Origin: Mytilus galloprovincialis
Taxonomy: Eukaryota; Mollusca; Bivalvia; Mytilida; Mytilidae
Length of the DNA stretch: 64,000 bases
Reading direction: 5' to 3'
Assembly: GCF_965363235.1 (NCBI RefSeq)
Contig: NC_134845.1
Coordinates: forward strand, 9,362,101-9,426,100
Within the stretch, counting starts at the first letter, position 1. The number at the start of each line of letters is the position of its first letter. Under the pieces are notes generated by a model, which made no database searches, was not told the origin of the DNA, and saw only the letters and a list, made by a program, of their open reading frames with translations. The translations under genes were made by a program, and so were the position numbers. This document shows, piece by piece, positions 15,448 to 24,600 of the stretch.

Positions 15448-18400
15448 TTAGATCCAGTAGTGACCATGCGCTAGGGTATGGATCCCATCCGGCAGGATAT
15501 ACCGCTTATCGTCGTTGGAGGAGAGGGATTTCTTGCAGGATTCTAGGGTGAGGACCTGGTGGAGCCGACTGCGGATGATTTTCATCGAGCGATACTTCTC
15601 CTTGCCCGTATCCAGGCACTCCTTATAGTCAGCGAAGGTCAGATTGGTCTCGACCACGCTCTTCTTCACGCCCTTAGCCCTCTTGCACTCCTCGCGATCC
15701 ACCTTGAAGGCATATGCTTTCGGCCGGAGACCTACGTACTCGGTCATCGGGTGGCCGGCGCACTCATCCTTGAATTTGCCGAGCACTTTCTTATTTACGC
15801 CGACTTGGATCCCGGACGCATGGTCTGGGGCATAGTTGGACGTATCGAAGCACTGCTGCACGCTCTCCGCCATATCCTTATATACGTCTTCCGTCTGAAT
15901 ATCGCAGATCAGGCTATCCGTATCCGTATAGCAGATGCTGAGTCGGTCGCCATACCGAGGCTTGAGGTAATCGTAGACGAAGTCGGCCATCAGGGTCTTT
16001 GATATATCAAGGATGGAGAATCCTAAGTAGATGGGCTTATCGAAGACCAGTTTGGTGCGATGCAGATGGACGGCGGCCAGATTCTTGCTGAAGACCGTCC
16101 TACGCTTGAAGTTGGGCTTGGCCACTAGCTTCAGGGCGATCTTCTCGCTATTGACCAGTCGCACGTCCACCCTATTCCGGATATTTTCCATGGTCTTCCC
16201 GAATACCGAGTTGACCATGAGCTTGAAGAAGTCCTTCTCGAAGTCTGTGGATGCTGCAGTCCTGCAAGCCGTATTCTTCTCCACGTAAGCCCTCAGCCAT
16301 GGGCTCTGGGTGAATTTGAGGACTCGGTGGATCTTCTTCAGCTTCAGCCCCCGGGCAAGATACTTCTTGAGATTCACGTAGTGAACCACATATTTCTCCT
16401 TGTCGTGGAGGTTGGCCACCAGCTTCCTGACTCCATTGATCACCATGGATTCCGGTGCGAGGGGATAATCGTTGTGACGATCGTGGAGCTCCCTGGGGTA
16501 TTCGAGATCCACTTCCAAGATATATCCCTGCTCATCCTCTTCGCCAAGCGTGCTGAGGTCTGGGACTTCCGAGAGGTTAATCCACTTGAAACCTCCGGTG
16601 GGTAGGGCCCGACTCATCGCCCATCCGTAAAGATTATTTGCGTCCAGATACATCAAATAGTTGGTCGGCTTGCTTGGATCGAAATCTTGCACGTAGGGAT
16701 TATTCGCCCGAGCATATCTCTGAGACGCCATGGTCAGACCCCCGCGAATCCCCTTCTCGACCATGAGCATCATATCGGGGTCGGTGAGAAGCTCAAGCTT
16801 GATATTGCTAAACTTGAGTGCGGCGTCGTAAGCTAACCCTGGCGCTGTGTAGTAGTGCACCGGATCGAGACCATATTGCTCCATGCAGATTTTGCGGAAA
16901 TTCTCAAAGACGTCGGTGAGTAAGACCACGTCGGTTTTGAGATAGAGGTCGTGATAATCGCGCATGGTCTTGCATCCGAATGCCTCCCAGACCTTCTGAG
17001 CGTGAGCGTAATCTTCATCGCTGATATGCTCACCGGTGAGCGTGCTGAAGAAGGCTTCCTTGGGTGGGAGCTGGGTCTCCTGGAGCCTTTCGAAGCTATC
17101 CATATAGTCGTAGGGGTAGACTCCTTTGCGCAGAAGCAGATCTAAGTTATGGCTTTTCTGCCCGATCTCCGCGGTGGGGATATCATACCCTTCATCCATC
17201 TCCTTGACCGTGAAGGTAATATCCGCCCCAACGACTTCCTTCACCCTCTGAGAGCAGCCTTGGAGAATCTCGGGCAGCCTGGTTCGCGGAACCCCCTTTT
17301 TATGAATCATCAGTCCATCGAATACGAGCGACCCCACCTCGATCTCCTGCTCGGTCAGGTAGTCAAAGGCCGCCATCAGAGCCTTATTTTCCAGGGAGCA
17401 CATGACGTAATTCACGGTTGTGCCCTCGATATTGTAGTTCGTCCCCCTCTTCTCCTTGGATTCGCGAGCAAGCTTATGTAGGTCAGGGTTCAGCTTGATC
17501 ACTTCATCCATGATCTGCCTCATCCCCTCATAATAGTCCCGGAGCCAGGTTGGTGCGTCATGCTCGAGTTTGGCGATCTTCCCATTGATGATGGCGAGCA
17601 GATAGGTTTTCGCATCGTCCCGGTTGATTCCCTCATAGGCCATCAGGTCTGCAATTAACCCTTCTCGGTCGCTGATATATGCGTCGAGCCCCATGCACTC
17701 AATGCCATTTTCGTGACAATACCAGGAGAGCAGAGTCGGATGCGCATTCTTCATATCGATATCGATCATATGATCTGCGCATAGGGTATGTCGGATGCGA
17801 CGGCTGATATTCTGAAGGCCGATCTTCTCGCCCGTCCAATACCTCCCGAAGCCATGGCGCTGGTAATATCGCATCGGGCACTCACCCAGGGCGTTGGTGC
17901 GGACCAAGTAATCCTGCAAGAGCGTCAGCTGAGCATCCTTATCCACCTTCTCCCCCTTGATATATCTACTCCCCAGCTCGTAGTCCTCCGGATGCGTCAC
18001 GATATGCTTCAGCTTTTCCCGGTCGATCACTTCACGCAAGGTAATGCTTCGCCCATTCTCCGACTCAAAGTGTCCAATCTTGAAGAGTCCCGGATCCATC
18101 GGCTTGGCCCCAAATTCCCGCCTCATATTGGTAAAGGCATCGGCAGGCGTGGATTCTACCAGCTTCTGCAGGCTTGCCCCCATGAACTTGAAGCTATCGA
18201 TGAAGCGCAGGTGCTGATAGAGCGTCTTCTCTTTCCCCTTCTTATCCTTGTACGAGCCAACCGCCACGCTCTTGGTGAATGAGATGTAGCGCTCCTCCGT
18301 GTTGGGGATGCAGTCGATCTTGCCTTCCGAGGCCCCCAGCGCCTTGATGAAGAGGTGGGCATCGTAGCCTGCCAGGTTATGAAAGATGACCGGGATAAAT

Positions 18401-20379
18401 TTCGGCGCTTGATAGTTCAGATTGCACTCATTGTGCGCAGCCCCCCTGAATCTGCCCGTGAAGTGGCAATGGTCCCTCACCCTATCCTCCCCAAGCTCCT
18501 GGTCGCAGATGAAGCACTTGGTGGCTTCCGCGAAGGCGACCTTATCTTCCTCCGTCATCACCATGGGTTTCTTGAAATCGTTCTGCTGATAGATATCGCG
18601 GATGTCTTTCGTCAGCCGATCCACGAAGATCTGCCCCACGTCCTCCCCTTCTTGCTGCATGGTATAGATCACCGACTCCTTGGCGTATACCGTTTCATCG
18701 AAACATTTGATATGGTAGCAGAATCCCGATGGTACGTGCTTCTGGAAGATCTTGGTATGAGGTTCGGACGGCTCGCCCCCTTCTACCTTCTGCTTGATAA
18801 GCTCCAGAAAGTGCTCCAGCATCTGCATGATTCTGTCTACGCCCGACTTCGCTGGTTCAGGCTGGACCTTGGTCGTGAAGCACTCGAAATCTGCGTATAC
18901 GACGAATGGCACCTTCATCGATCGGATGTGATTTTGGAAGCTAATGTAGCTCCCTTCGCTCGGCATCTCGATTTTCACTGCCTTCTTCTGACCGCAATAT
19001 TCCATGTGCTGGTCAAGCTTTTCTTGCTGAGTGAAGTGGTTCAGGCATCGGCGGCAGAAGTAAGCTTCCCCGTTGTGATCGCTTACCTGCGCCGTCAAGA
19101 GCCGAGAGAGATTCTTCACCCAGCAGTAGTGTCGCGTCTCATCATTAGCCACTAGCATTAGATCCACGTGCTTTGCCCCGGCATCCTCCTTTTCAGATAT
19201 CCTCATAGGGTAGACCCCTCCCTCCTTCCCCATATCGAATCCATATACGTTGACCTTGATCCCCTCATTGAGCTTTTCGAACCTATCGATTCCCCGGAAT
19301 GAGGCTGGGAAGTCGATGCCGTCGAATCTGAGCTCGTCCGTCCACTTTTCGTACTGCTTGACCCGGTGACTGCTCTTCTGATCCACCTCCTCGTGATGGA
19401 GGGCCGAAAGGATCGCCCATTTGAAGCAATGCTGATCCTCATTTTGCACGTTGACTATTGCTTTCTTGGCAGCGAGCTTCTTGGGAAGTGGGATATATGA
19501 GCTTCCTTTGAGAGGCTTGTATTCATTCAGCTGAATCTCCAGCTTCTCGACGCGCCCAAAGGTCCATCCGCTCCCCCCAGCCTGGTAATTTGCCATGCTC
19601 TCAATGACCTTATCCTCCATCCGCGCTATCACTTCGTCCAAATCTGCTGACTCGGTGATAACCATCAAGGCTGACCGGAATTTTGGGTTGGCGTAGATAT
19701 TCTCGCCGGTCGTCGAGCTGATCTTCACCATCTCCACGTGGAGGATTATTTCCGCTTTCAACCCTTTCTTTTCCGCCAGCCCCTCCGAAATCGTGCTTCG
19801 GATTTCCCCCCAGCTTAGTTTCATGAAAGTCTCCATGTCCTGCTGCGTCTTGGGCTTGATAATCACTGTGCCAAATACCCCACCCAAGGCCTCCCGCTTA
19901 TCCTCAACCTCGATATGATCTGCAGCTTCTTCATTGCTCTGCTTCACCTTCTCAACCAGCTGATCTTTCTTCAGCCGGGAGATATTGGTGATCCCCCTCC
20001 GCCTAGCTATCGCCTTGAGCTGCTTCCTGGTGAATACTTCCCGACGTTTGAATTTCCGGTTGGTAGCTAATTCGATGAGTCGCACCAAATCGAGCTTATT
20101 TTTCCTGCTATATCCCTTCACCCCTTCCTCCTTGGCGATTTTCCTAAGTTCCCCCATGGTCTCGACCACCCTAAATTTCCCTCCGATCGGTTGATAGGTA
20201 TCGTCTTGCCGCTGGGTATGCCTCCAGCAAAGTCCATCTTTCCCCGGTTTGCCCTTGCAAAGTTGCGTCTTCCTTTTCAATGGGGTATTGCAGAATTTCT
20301 GCATTTCTGGTGATGAAGTTGGTCTGCTATCTTCGCAGACGGAATCTTCAAAGCGATCCATGATAATCTTGGATGGCAT
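15448..20379 (-). CDS. POLB: Polinton protein-primed family B DNA polymerase, with an extra internal domain
   Basis: 1643 residues from ATG at 20379, preferred over an in-frame ATG at 20457 because it carries TATAAATAAAATTATG like the other genes. Visible order: zinc motif C30...C41...C51-x2-H54; two SAP-like helices (about 76-106, 114-148); C2H2 finger (YFCRRCLNHF...HMEYC, 440-462); exonuclease I YADFECF (D497, E499); a Cys/His block (CFICDQ...DHCHFTGRFRGAAHNECN, 622-653) like endonuclease VII; exonuclease II HNLAGYDAHLF (667-677); DSFKFMGASLQKL (728-740). Then about 295 extra residues (780-1075). The polymerase resumes with LLLRKGVYPYDYMDSFERL (1081-1099), motif A YLDANNLYGWAM (1244-1255), motif B KLMVNSVFGKTME (1386-1398) and motif C YTDTDS (1484-1489). 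It would copy the element from its termini. Most Polinton POLB proteins are shorter, about 1000-1300 residues. Confidence 0.93.
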   Translation of the reverse strand: MPSKIIMDRFEDSVCEDSRPTSSPEMQKFCNTPLKRKTQLCKGKPGKDGLCWRHTQRQDDTYQPIGGKFRVVETMGELRKIAKEEGVKGYSRKNKLDLVRLIELATNRKFKRREVFTRKQLKAIARRRGITNISRLKKDQLVEKVKQSNEEAADHIEVEDKREALGGVFGTVIIKPKTQQDMETFMKLSWGEIRSTISEGLAEKKGLKAEIILHVEMVKISSTTGENIYANPKFRSALMVITESADLDEVIARMEDKVIESMANYQAGGSGWTFGRVEKLEIQLNEYKPLKGSSYIPLPKKLAAKKAIVNVQNEDQHCFKWAILSALHHEEVDQKSSHRVKQYEKWTDELRFDGIDFPASFRGIDRFEKLNEGIKVNVYGFDMGKEGGVYPMRISEKEDAGAKHVDLMLVANDETRHYCWVKNLSRLLTAQVSDHNGEAYFCRRCLNHFTQQEKLDQHMEYCGQKKAVKIEMPSEGSYISFQNHIRSMKVPFVVYADFECFTTKVQPEPAKSGVDRIMQMLEHFLELIKQKVEGGEPSEPHTKIFQKHVPSGFCYHIKCFDETVYAKESVIYTMQQEGEDVGQIFVDRLTKDIRDIYQQNDFKKPMVMTEEDKVAFAEATKCFICDQELGEDRVRDHCHFTGRFRGAAHNECNLNYQAPKFIPVIFHNLAGYDAHLFIKALGASEGKIDCIPNTEERYISFTKSVAVGSYKDKKGKEKTLYQHLRFIDSFKFMGASLQKLVESTPADAFTNMRREFGAKPMDPGLFKIGHFESENGRSITLREVIDREKLKHIVTHPEDYELGSRYIKGEKVDKDAQLTLLQDYLVRTNALGECPMRYYQRHGFGRYWTGEKIGLQNISRRIRHTLCADHMIDIDMKNAHPTLLSWYCHENGIECMGLDAYISDREGLIADLMAYEGINRDDAKTYLLAIINGKIAKLEHDAPTWLRDYYEGMRQIMDEVIKLNPDLHKLARESKEKRGTNYNIEGTTVNYVMCSLENKALMAAFDYLTEQEIEVGSLVFDGLMIHKKGVPRTRLPEILQGCSQRVKEVVGADITFTVKEMDEGYDIPTAEIGQKSHNLDLLLRKGVYPYDYMDSFERLQETQLPPKEAFFSTLTGEHISDEDYAHAQKVWEAFGCKTMRDYHDLYLKTDVVLLTDVFENFRKICMEQYGLDPVHYYTAPGLAYDAALKFSNIKLELLTDPDMMLMVEKGIRGGLTMASQRYARANNPYVQDFDPSKPTNYLMYLDANNLYGWAMSRALPTGGFKWINLSEVPDLSTLGEEDEQGYILEVDLEYPRELHDRHNDYPLAPESMVINGVRKLVANLHDKEKYVVHYVNLKKYLARGLKLKKIHRVLKFTQSPWLRAYVEKNTACRTAASTDFEKDFFKLMVNSVFGKTMENIRNRVDVRLVNSEKIALKLVAKPNFKRRTVFSKNLAAVHLHRTKLVFDKPIYLGFSILDISKTLMADFVYDYLKPRYGDRLSICYTDTDSLICDIQTEDVYKDMAESVQQCFDTSNYAPDHASGIQVGVNKKVLGKFKDECAGHPMTEYVGLRPKAYAFKVDREECKRAKGVKKSVVETNLTFADYKECLDTGKEKYRSMKIIRSRLHQVLTLESCKKSLSSNDDKRYILPDGIHTLAHGHYWI
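17155..18042 (-). other. Extra domain within POLB (second palm-like motif pair)
   Basis: This part of POLB (about residues 780-1075) lies between blocks that are adjacent in ordinary Polinton polymerases (DSFKFM...LQKL and LLLRKGVYPYDYMDSF). It has RYWTGEKIGLQNISRRIRHT, then HMIDIDMKNAHPTLLSWYC (873-881 for DIDMKNAHP), a helical middle ending in NIEGTTVNYVMCSLENKALM, and VGSLVFDGLMIHKKG (FDGLM at 1020-1024). The D-x-D-M-x-N-x-H-P and x-F-D-G-x-M pair resembles palm motifs A and C of polymerases. I recall similar blocks in proteins of large DNA viruses but cannot name the family. Confidence 0.6.
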
Positions 20380-20803
20380 AATTTTATTTATACTATCCAA
20401 ATTTTTTATTTTTTTAAGATGAGATGGTGACTTTTCCAAATCACCAAGCTTGTGCATAGTATAATTACTGTAATATCTCGATTGGTATTTATACTACGTT
20501 GTTCCAAGGATTTCCTTTCAGAAGGTGGAGAAAATTTGCATATCGCCAAAAATAATTTGCAAAATTTTCCCCTGCATACCTTTGGACCCCAACGAAAATT
20601 ACTGAAATCTCATCAGAGGCATATTTTACGGATTCTGGTAGGTTCTTTCTCCTTTCCTTAGTCTCTGGCGTGAAAATATTTGCAAAAAACGCAATTTTTT
20701 TCCCGAAAATCAGGGGAGATAATTCATTAATAATTACGCAAGAAAATAATCTTTTCCGACGAGGTATTTCCCCGTCGAAAAAGACCCTCCACACCCAAAA
20801 TAC
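20380..20803. promoter_or_regulatory. Right leader region of the Polinton, upstream of POLB
   Basis: No convincing gene: a 109-codon frame on the minus strand begins with a non-ATG codon in the terminal repeat and has no motifs. It holds the POLB start motif (TATAAATAAAATT), an octamer ATTTGCAT at 20534-20541 and two ATTTGCAA at 20555-20562 and 20678-20685, plus the hairpin at 20751-20783. The AT-rich content with octamers next to the terminal repeat suggests a replication and early-transcription control region. Confidence 0.4.
20751..20783. other. Hairpin near the right Polinton end
   Basis: CTTTTCCGACGAGG (20751-20764) pairs with CCCCGTCGAAAAAG (20770-20783) with two wobble pairs and a five-base loop. 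Its outer sequence (CTTTTC...GAAAAAG) is the same as in the left hairpin at 7136-7166. Confidence 0.5.
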
Positions 20804-20939
20804 CTTACCTCCAGGCACTTTTCAACATCCCCGACTCACTCCAGACCCATTTGCATCCCGGGCCCGAAATTGGGGGGTCTGATGCAGGATTTCTGCATGG
20901 AAAATGGTCTTGCGGCAGAATTCTCATTTCCACACTACT
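20804..20939 (-). repeat. Polinton right terminal inverted repeat (136 bp)
   Basis: Reverse complement of 6549-6684 with no difference seen by eye. It ends in ...CACACTACT and is followed by the ATGCAC target duplication. The octamer ATTTGCAT lies in the mirrored position. Confidence 0.92.
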
Positions 20940-20945
20940 ATGCAC
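20940..20945. repeat. Polinton target-site duplication, right copy (ATGCAC)
   Basis: Directly follows the right terminus and equals 6543-6548. Confidence 0.9.
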
Positions 20946-21681
20946 GAATTCCTTAAGAGAGGTCCTAACATCAATGCCCTTTAAGCTTTGGTTATTGTTT
21001 GTCATCAGTTAAACCATACTACACCTCCTTTTTTTGCCTTAATAGATCACCGCAAGTGTTTTCTTTTTGTTGTTAATTTTGCATTTAAAGTACTGCAGGA
21101 CCGAAACGCATTTTCTGTTCGTAAAAAACGATTGTCATGGAGAGCGAGAAACTGTTTAGTTATATTTGAGATAAGAACGTAATCTTTGCTGATATTTTAA
21201 TCCGAAAGATTTTTCCTAGTCCTACTACTGTATTTGCATACTCACAGCATATTTCTGGAAAAAAATAAAATAAAATATCTTTATAAACAGATTTCTTAAA
21301 GCGACAACTATTTTCAATGATAATATGTATATTTTCAATTAAGCCAACATTGCAAAACTGTTGGTACCTTATGCTAAACCACTTCGTATTTGATTTTGTA
21401 TCGTTTTTATATGCGAGGCACTGGTGAGTCATATTTAGACAAAACGCGCGTCTTTCGTACAAATTTACAAAACTGGCATTTATAATGAGTTTTTACAAAG
21501 TTTTTATAGGCGAAAAGTAATGCATTTAATCATTGTAGTATGTGGCATTGTGATAAAAGTCATAGATGTATGTATCATACAGAGTATATTAAACGTCAAG
21601 TATTATTGTACAATATTCTAGCAAATGCATTTACGTTCTCACATTGTTTAATATTTCTTAAAAAAACTATAACATAATTAC
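20946..21681. other. Host DNA between the Polinton and gene A exon 7, no exon found
   Basis: AT-rich. It contains a diverged short repeat near 21413-21490 (GGCACTGGTGAGTC, then AAACGCGCGTCT) related to the 2340 family. I looked for the transmembrane exon expected for gene A on the minus strand and did not find it. Confidence 0.4.
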
Positions 21682-24600
21682 CATAAGGCACCATTGTGAT
21701 GAGGACGCTAGCAATGTGGGTAGTCCGTGAACTTGATGTCTGACCTACTTTACAACTCCCGGGATCGGTACTGGCTGTTACTATTTTATCAGATATAACT
21801 GCAGTCTGAAATGTATAGACACAAACTCTACAAATGTAGACAAATGACTTCACATGACATACATGTTTACAAGTCAACCATATGCCAGGAAATCATGTTT
21901 CCTCAAGTCTATGTTTTACATCACCCACCGTTCATGTAGGACGGGAAATGATGATGACATCAATGTACACTACTGCTTTATGTCGTTCAAATCATTTAGA
22001 GTTTGAGTGATTCAAGCATCGGAAGTCATCATGTATATGACATACATTACATCGACATTGAAATGTTTGAAATATATTTTCATCGAGATATACCAAGGAT
22101 AAACACAAACTTGCAAGCAGTGCAAAGGGAGGGATCATTATCATTTATATAAATAGTTACAATGCTAAACTTTGCATGCAGGGAAATAAGTCGAACAGAT
22201 ATACGAAAATATCGTTTTCATTTGTACATGTAGTTGCATCCACACGTGTAGTACGCAAGCTCGGAAAACAGCATTTGAACAACATCGACACACACACACA
22301 CACACATCATGCAGTGAGTGAATGCCTCATTGTCACTCTTATCGCTTTTGTAAAGCAATGATTGATTGATTGATTGATGATGTATAGCCACTTCGTGTGT
22401 AAGAATTGATATGAGCTATTATAGATACCAACCGTTTACTGCATTTGATAGGAGTGTATTTAAATGTATATATAAGAAGAGAGCTTGATGTGATGGTAAT
22501 CACAAATGTACTTGTGTTGCACTTAATATCATACATGCGCAGCGGTTGTTATAATGGCCACACATAAAGAGAGGTTAGTTACGTATTTGTCAGAATATAT
22601 TGGTTTGGTACAAACATGAAGATAGGAGAGAGTAGATAGTGTCATAAGGAACTATGGTAACATTTACCACAAATGTACACCAGTGAGTCGCTCTAGTAGC
22701 AGCATAGGTTATGATTACACTTATCACATATGTAAAACGATATGTAAAACAAGCGTCAGAACAGATTATTATTAGCGTACCACACACGTGGAGCGGTGAG
22801 TAGCACTGGCATCCGAATGCATCATTGCAATGTAATATGTTGATCCTGATTCAGCATATGCCACACAATGAAATTGTCGATTATCTGCAAAGATAAGGAA
22901 TCATATGATTTATACATGTAAAAACTATAGTTATATTTTTGCATTGGTAAATTACAGAGTACAGATGACATGGAACAATAACAAGGAACTTTTGTGATTT
23001 TCATGAATTTAGCAAATCCTTAAAAGCTGATAAATTGGTGAATTTTAAATTAACTGGAATAACAGTTCTCTGAAGGCATACCGGTTATACACTTAGATGG
23101 TTTCAATATATTGATAAGACGATGTTAGGTAGTTGGAATAGTACTATATGTTACTCTGATTCTGAGCGTTGGTGATAACGGTCAATTCAGAAATGCATAT
23201 TAGGAGTTGCATAACAGTATTTCGAATTCTTCTCAATCGTGCATGCATAACTGATGATTCCACATAAAATTTGCTACTTGGTTTGGAAATAATTTGTCAT
23301 GTCTTTATTAGTTGTAATTTGTCAAGAATTTATGTATCTTTATTACTTTTTAATATTAAAGAGGGACCATTCTGTATTATAAATACCTATATGACTATAT
23401 GCAGTCAGAGAACAAAAATAGTGACTAACAATATAAAGACAACTTGTGTCAACTGGAAGGAATAATAGACAAATACGAGAAAGAGTATATCTTAATTACA
23501 GCCTTCATATTAAACGTACTATAATAAATCAGACCAAGGCTTGATTGGATTATCAATTTATCACTTAATAGCAGTATATCTAATATCAAAATGACAATTC
23601 AAAGTGAAGGATATTTTGAAAGAGTAACAAGTATCAAAAGACATTGTATATATAAAGAATGTGTCGTATTATTGTAACCAGGACATCAGAATTTAAGGAA
23701 TATATTGTACAGTGAAATTACTTTTTTATGGGTAATGGTGCTACTAACAGGTCCCTGTAAATATTCATATACATGTAAAATATAATCATATTCTTATCCT
23801 TAGGGAGTGCTCCTTAGATAGGAGGAACATACCAGTAACTGTAAGAGTATCCTGTTCTGAATACCTTCTAAGCCAATATATCGGTTTCCAATAAAACTAC
23901 AAAATTGAAGGCTATTCTACATTCAAGGTTGTCATTACGGTTTATGTTTACAATGTTAGAACACGAGACAACTCTAATCGAAAACAATGCAGTAATTTTA
24001 GATCATGTCTCTCACTTTCATCATATATTATGATAGATTGAAATTTTGTATTTTCAGATTCGACATTATTAGACAGTGTTAAACATGTAGTTCATATGTT
24101 CATTATTTCTTCTCACCTGCATCTAACAGTTCGTTGTTACATAAACTGGTATTTAGCTTTACCAGTGTTTGATCTGTACAGCCATCCATTGACGAGGTAC
24201 CACTACATTGGTAGGTGGATCCATCACTGGTAAAAGTGTAGTTGTAAATGCCGAGAAATGGATTTGGTAAGGTTATAGCCACGTCACCGTAACTACCTAT
24301 AAAATACTTCGCAATAAGATCCTTGTGTCGTATAACTCAACGCTTCACGATTGCGTTATGTATGCATTGAAAGTTGGAAACATGACAAATAAAGCCAAGA
24401 AATAATTGCACGATCAAAAATACTTAATACTACATGTATAAGTCGATCAATTAGATTGAAAAGATACTTTAGCGTTATCATATTCATTTTGAACATACAA
24501 GAGATATAATCACAGTAAATCTTTATCAGTTGACTATGAAACACTAAAAACACTAATTAATCTTCTTGTTGATATGCGCTTGTGTAGGTGAAAAGGAAGA

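Larger units (their letters stand above)
6549..20939. mobile_element. Polinton/Maverick DNA element, apparently whole and recent
   Basis: The element is 14,391 bp with 136-bp terminal inverted repeats that read identical to each other, termini of the form AG...CT, and a 6-bp target duplication. It carries the full Polinton hallmark set: protein-primed POLB, RVE integrase with chromodomain, FtsK/HerA-type ATPase, adenain-like protease, and double and single jelly-roll capsid proteins. Several accessory proteins accompany these, including a PLA2 protein of the kind seen in adintovirus-like Polintons. Base composition changes abruptly at both edges from AT-rich host DNA to roughly balanced. Identical ends and long open genes point to recent insertion. 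It looks whole; I see no certain break in the hallmark genes. It sits about 740 bp beyond the last visible exon of gene A, in the same or a neighbouring intron or in intergenic DNA. Confidence 0.95.

Noticed and set aside
20380-20457. A longer POLB starting at 20457
   Set aside because: The 26 extra residues are low-complexity and would run through the TATAAATAAA start motif, which in all other genes lies outside the coding sequence.
20489-20818. A 109-codon minus-strand frame upstream of POLB
   Set aside because: It begins at a non-ATG codon inside the terminal repeat, is AT-rich with low-complexity stretches and octamer motifs, and has no similarity I can recognise; treated as leader DNA.
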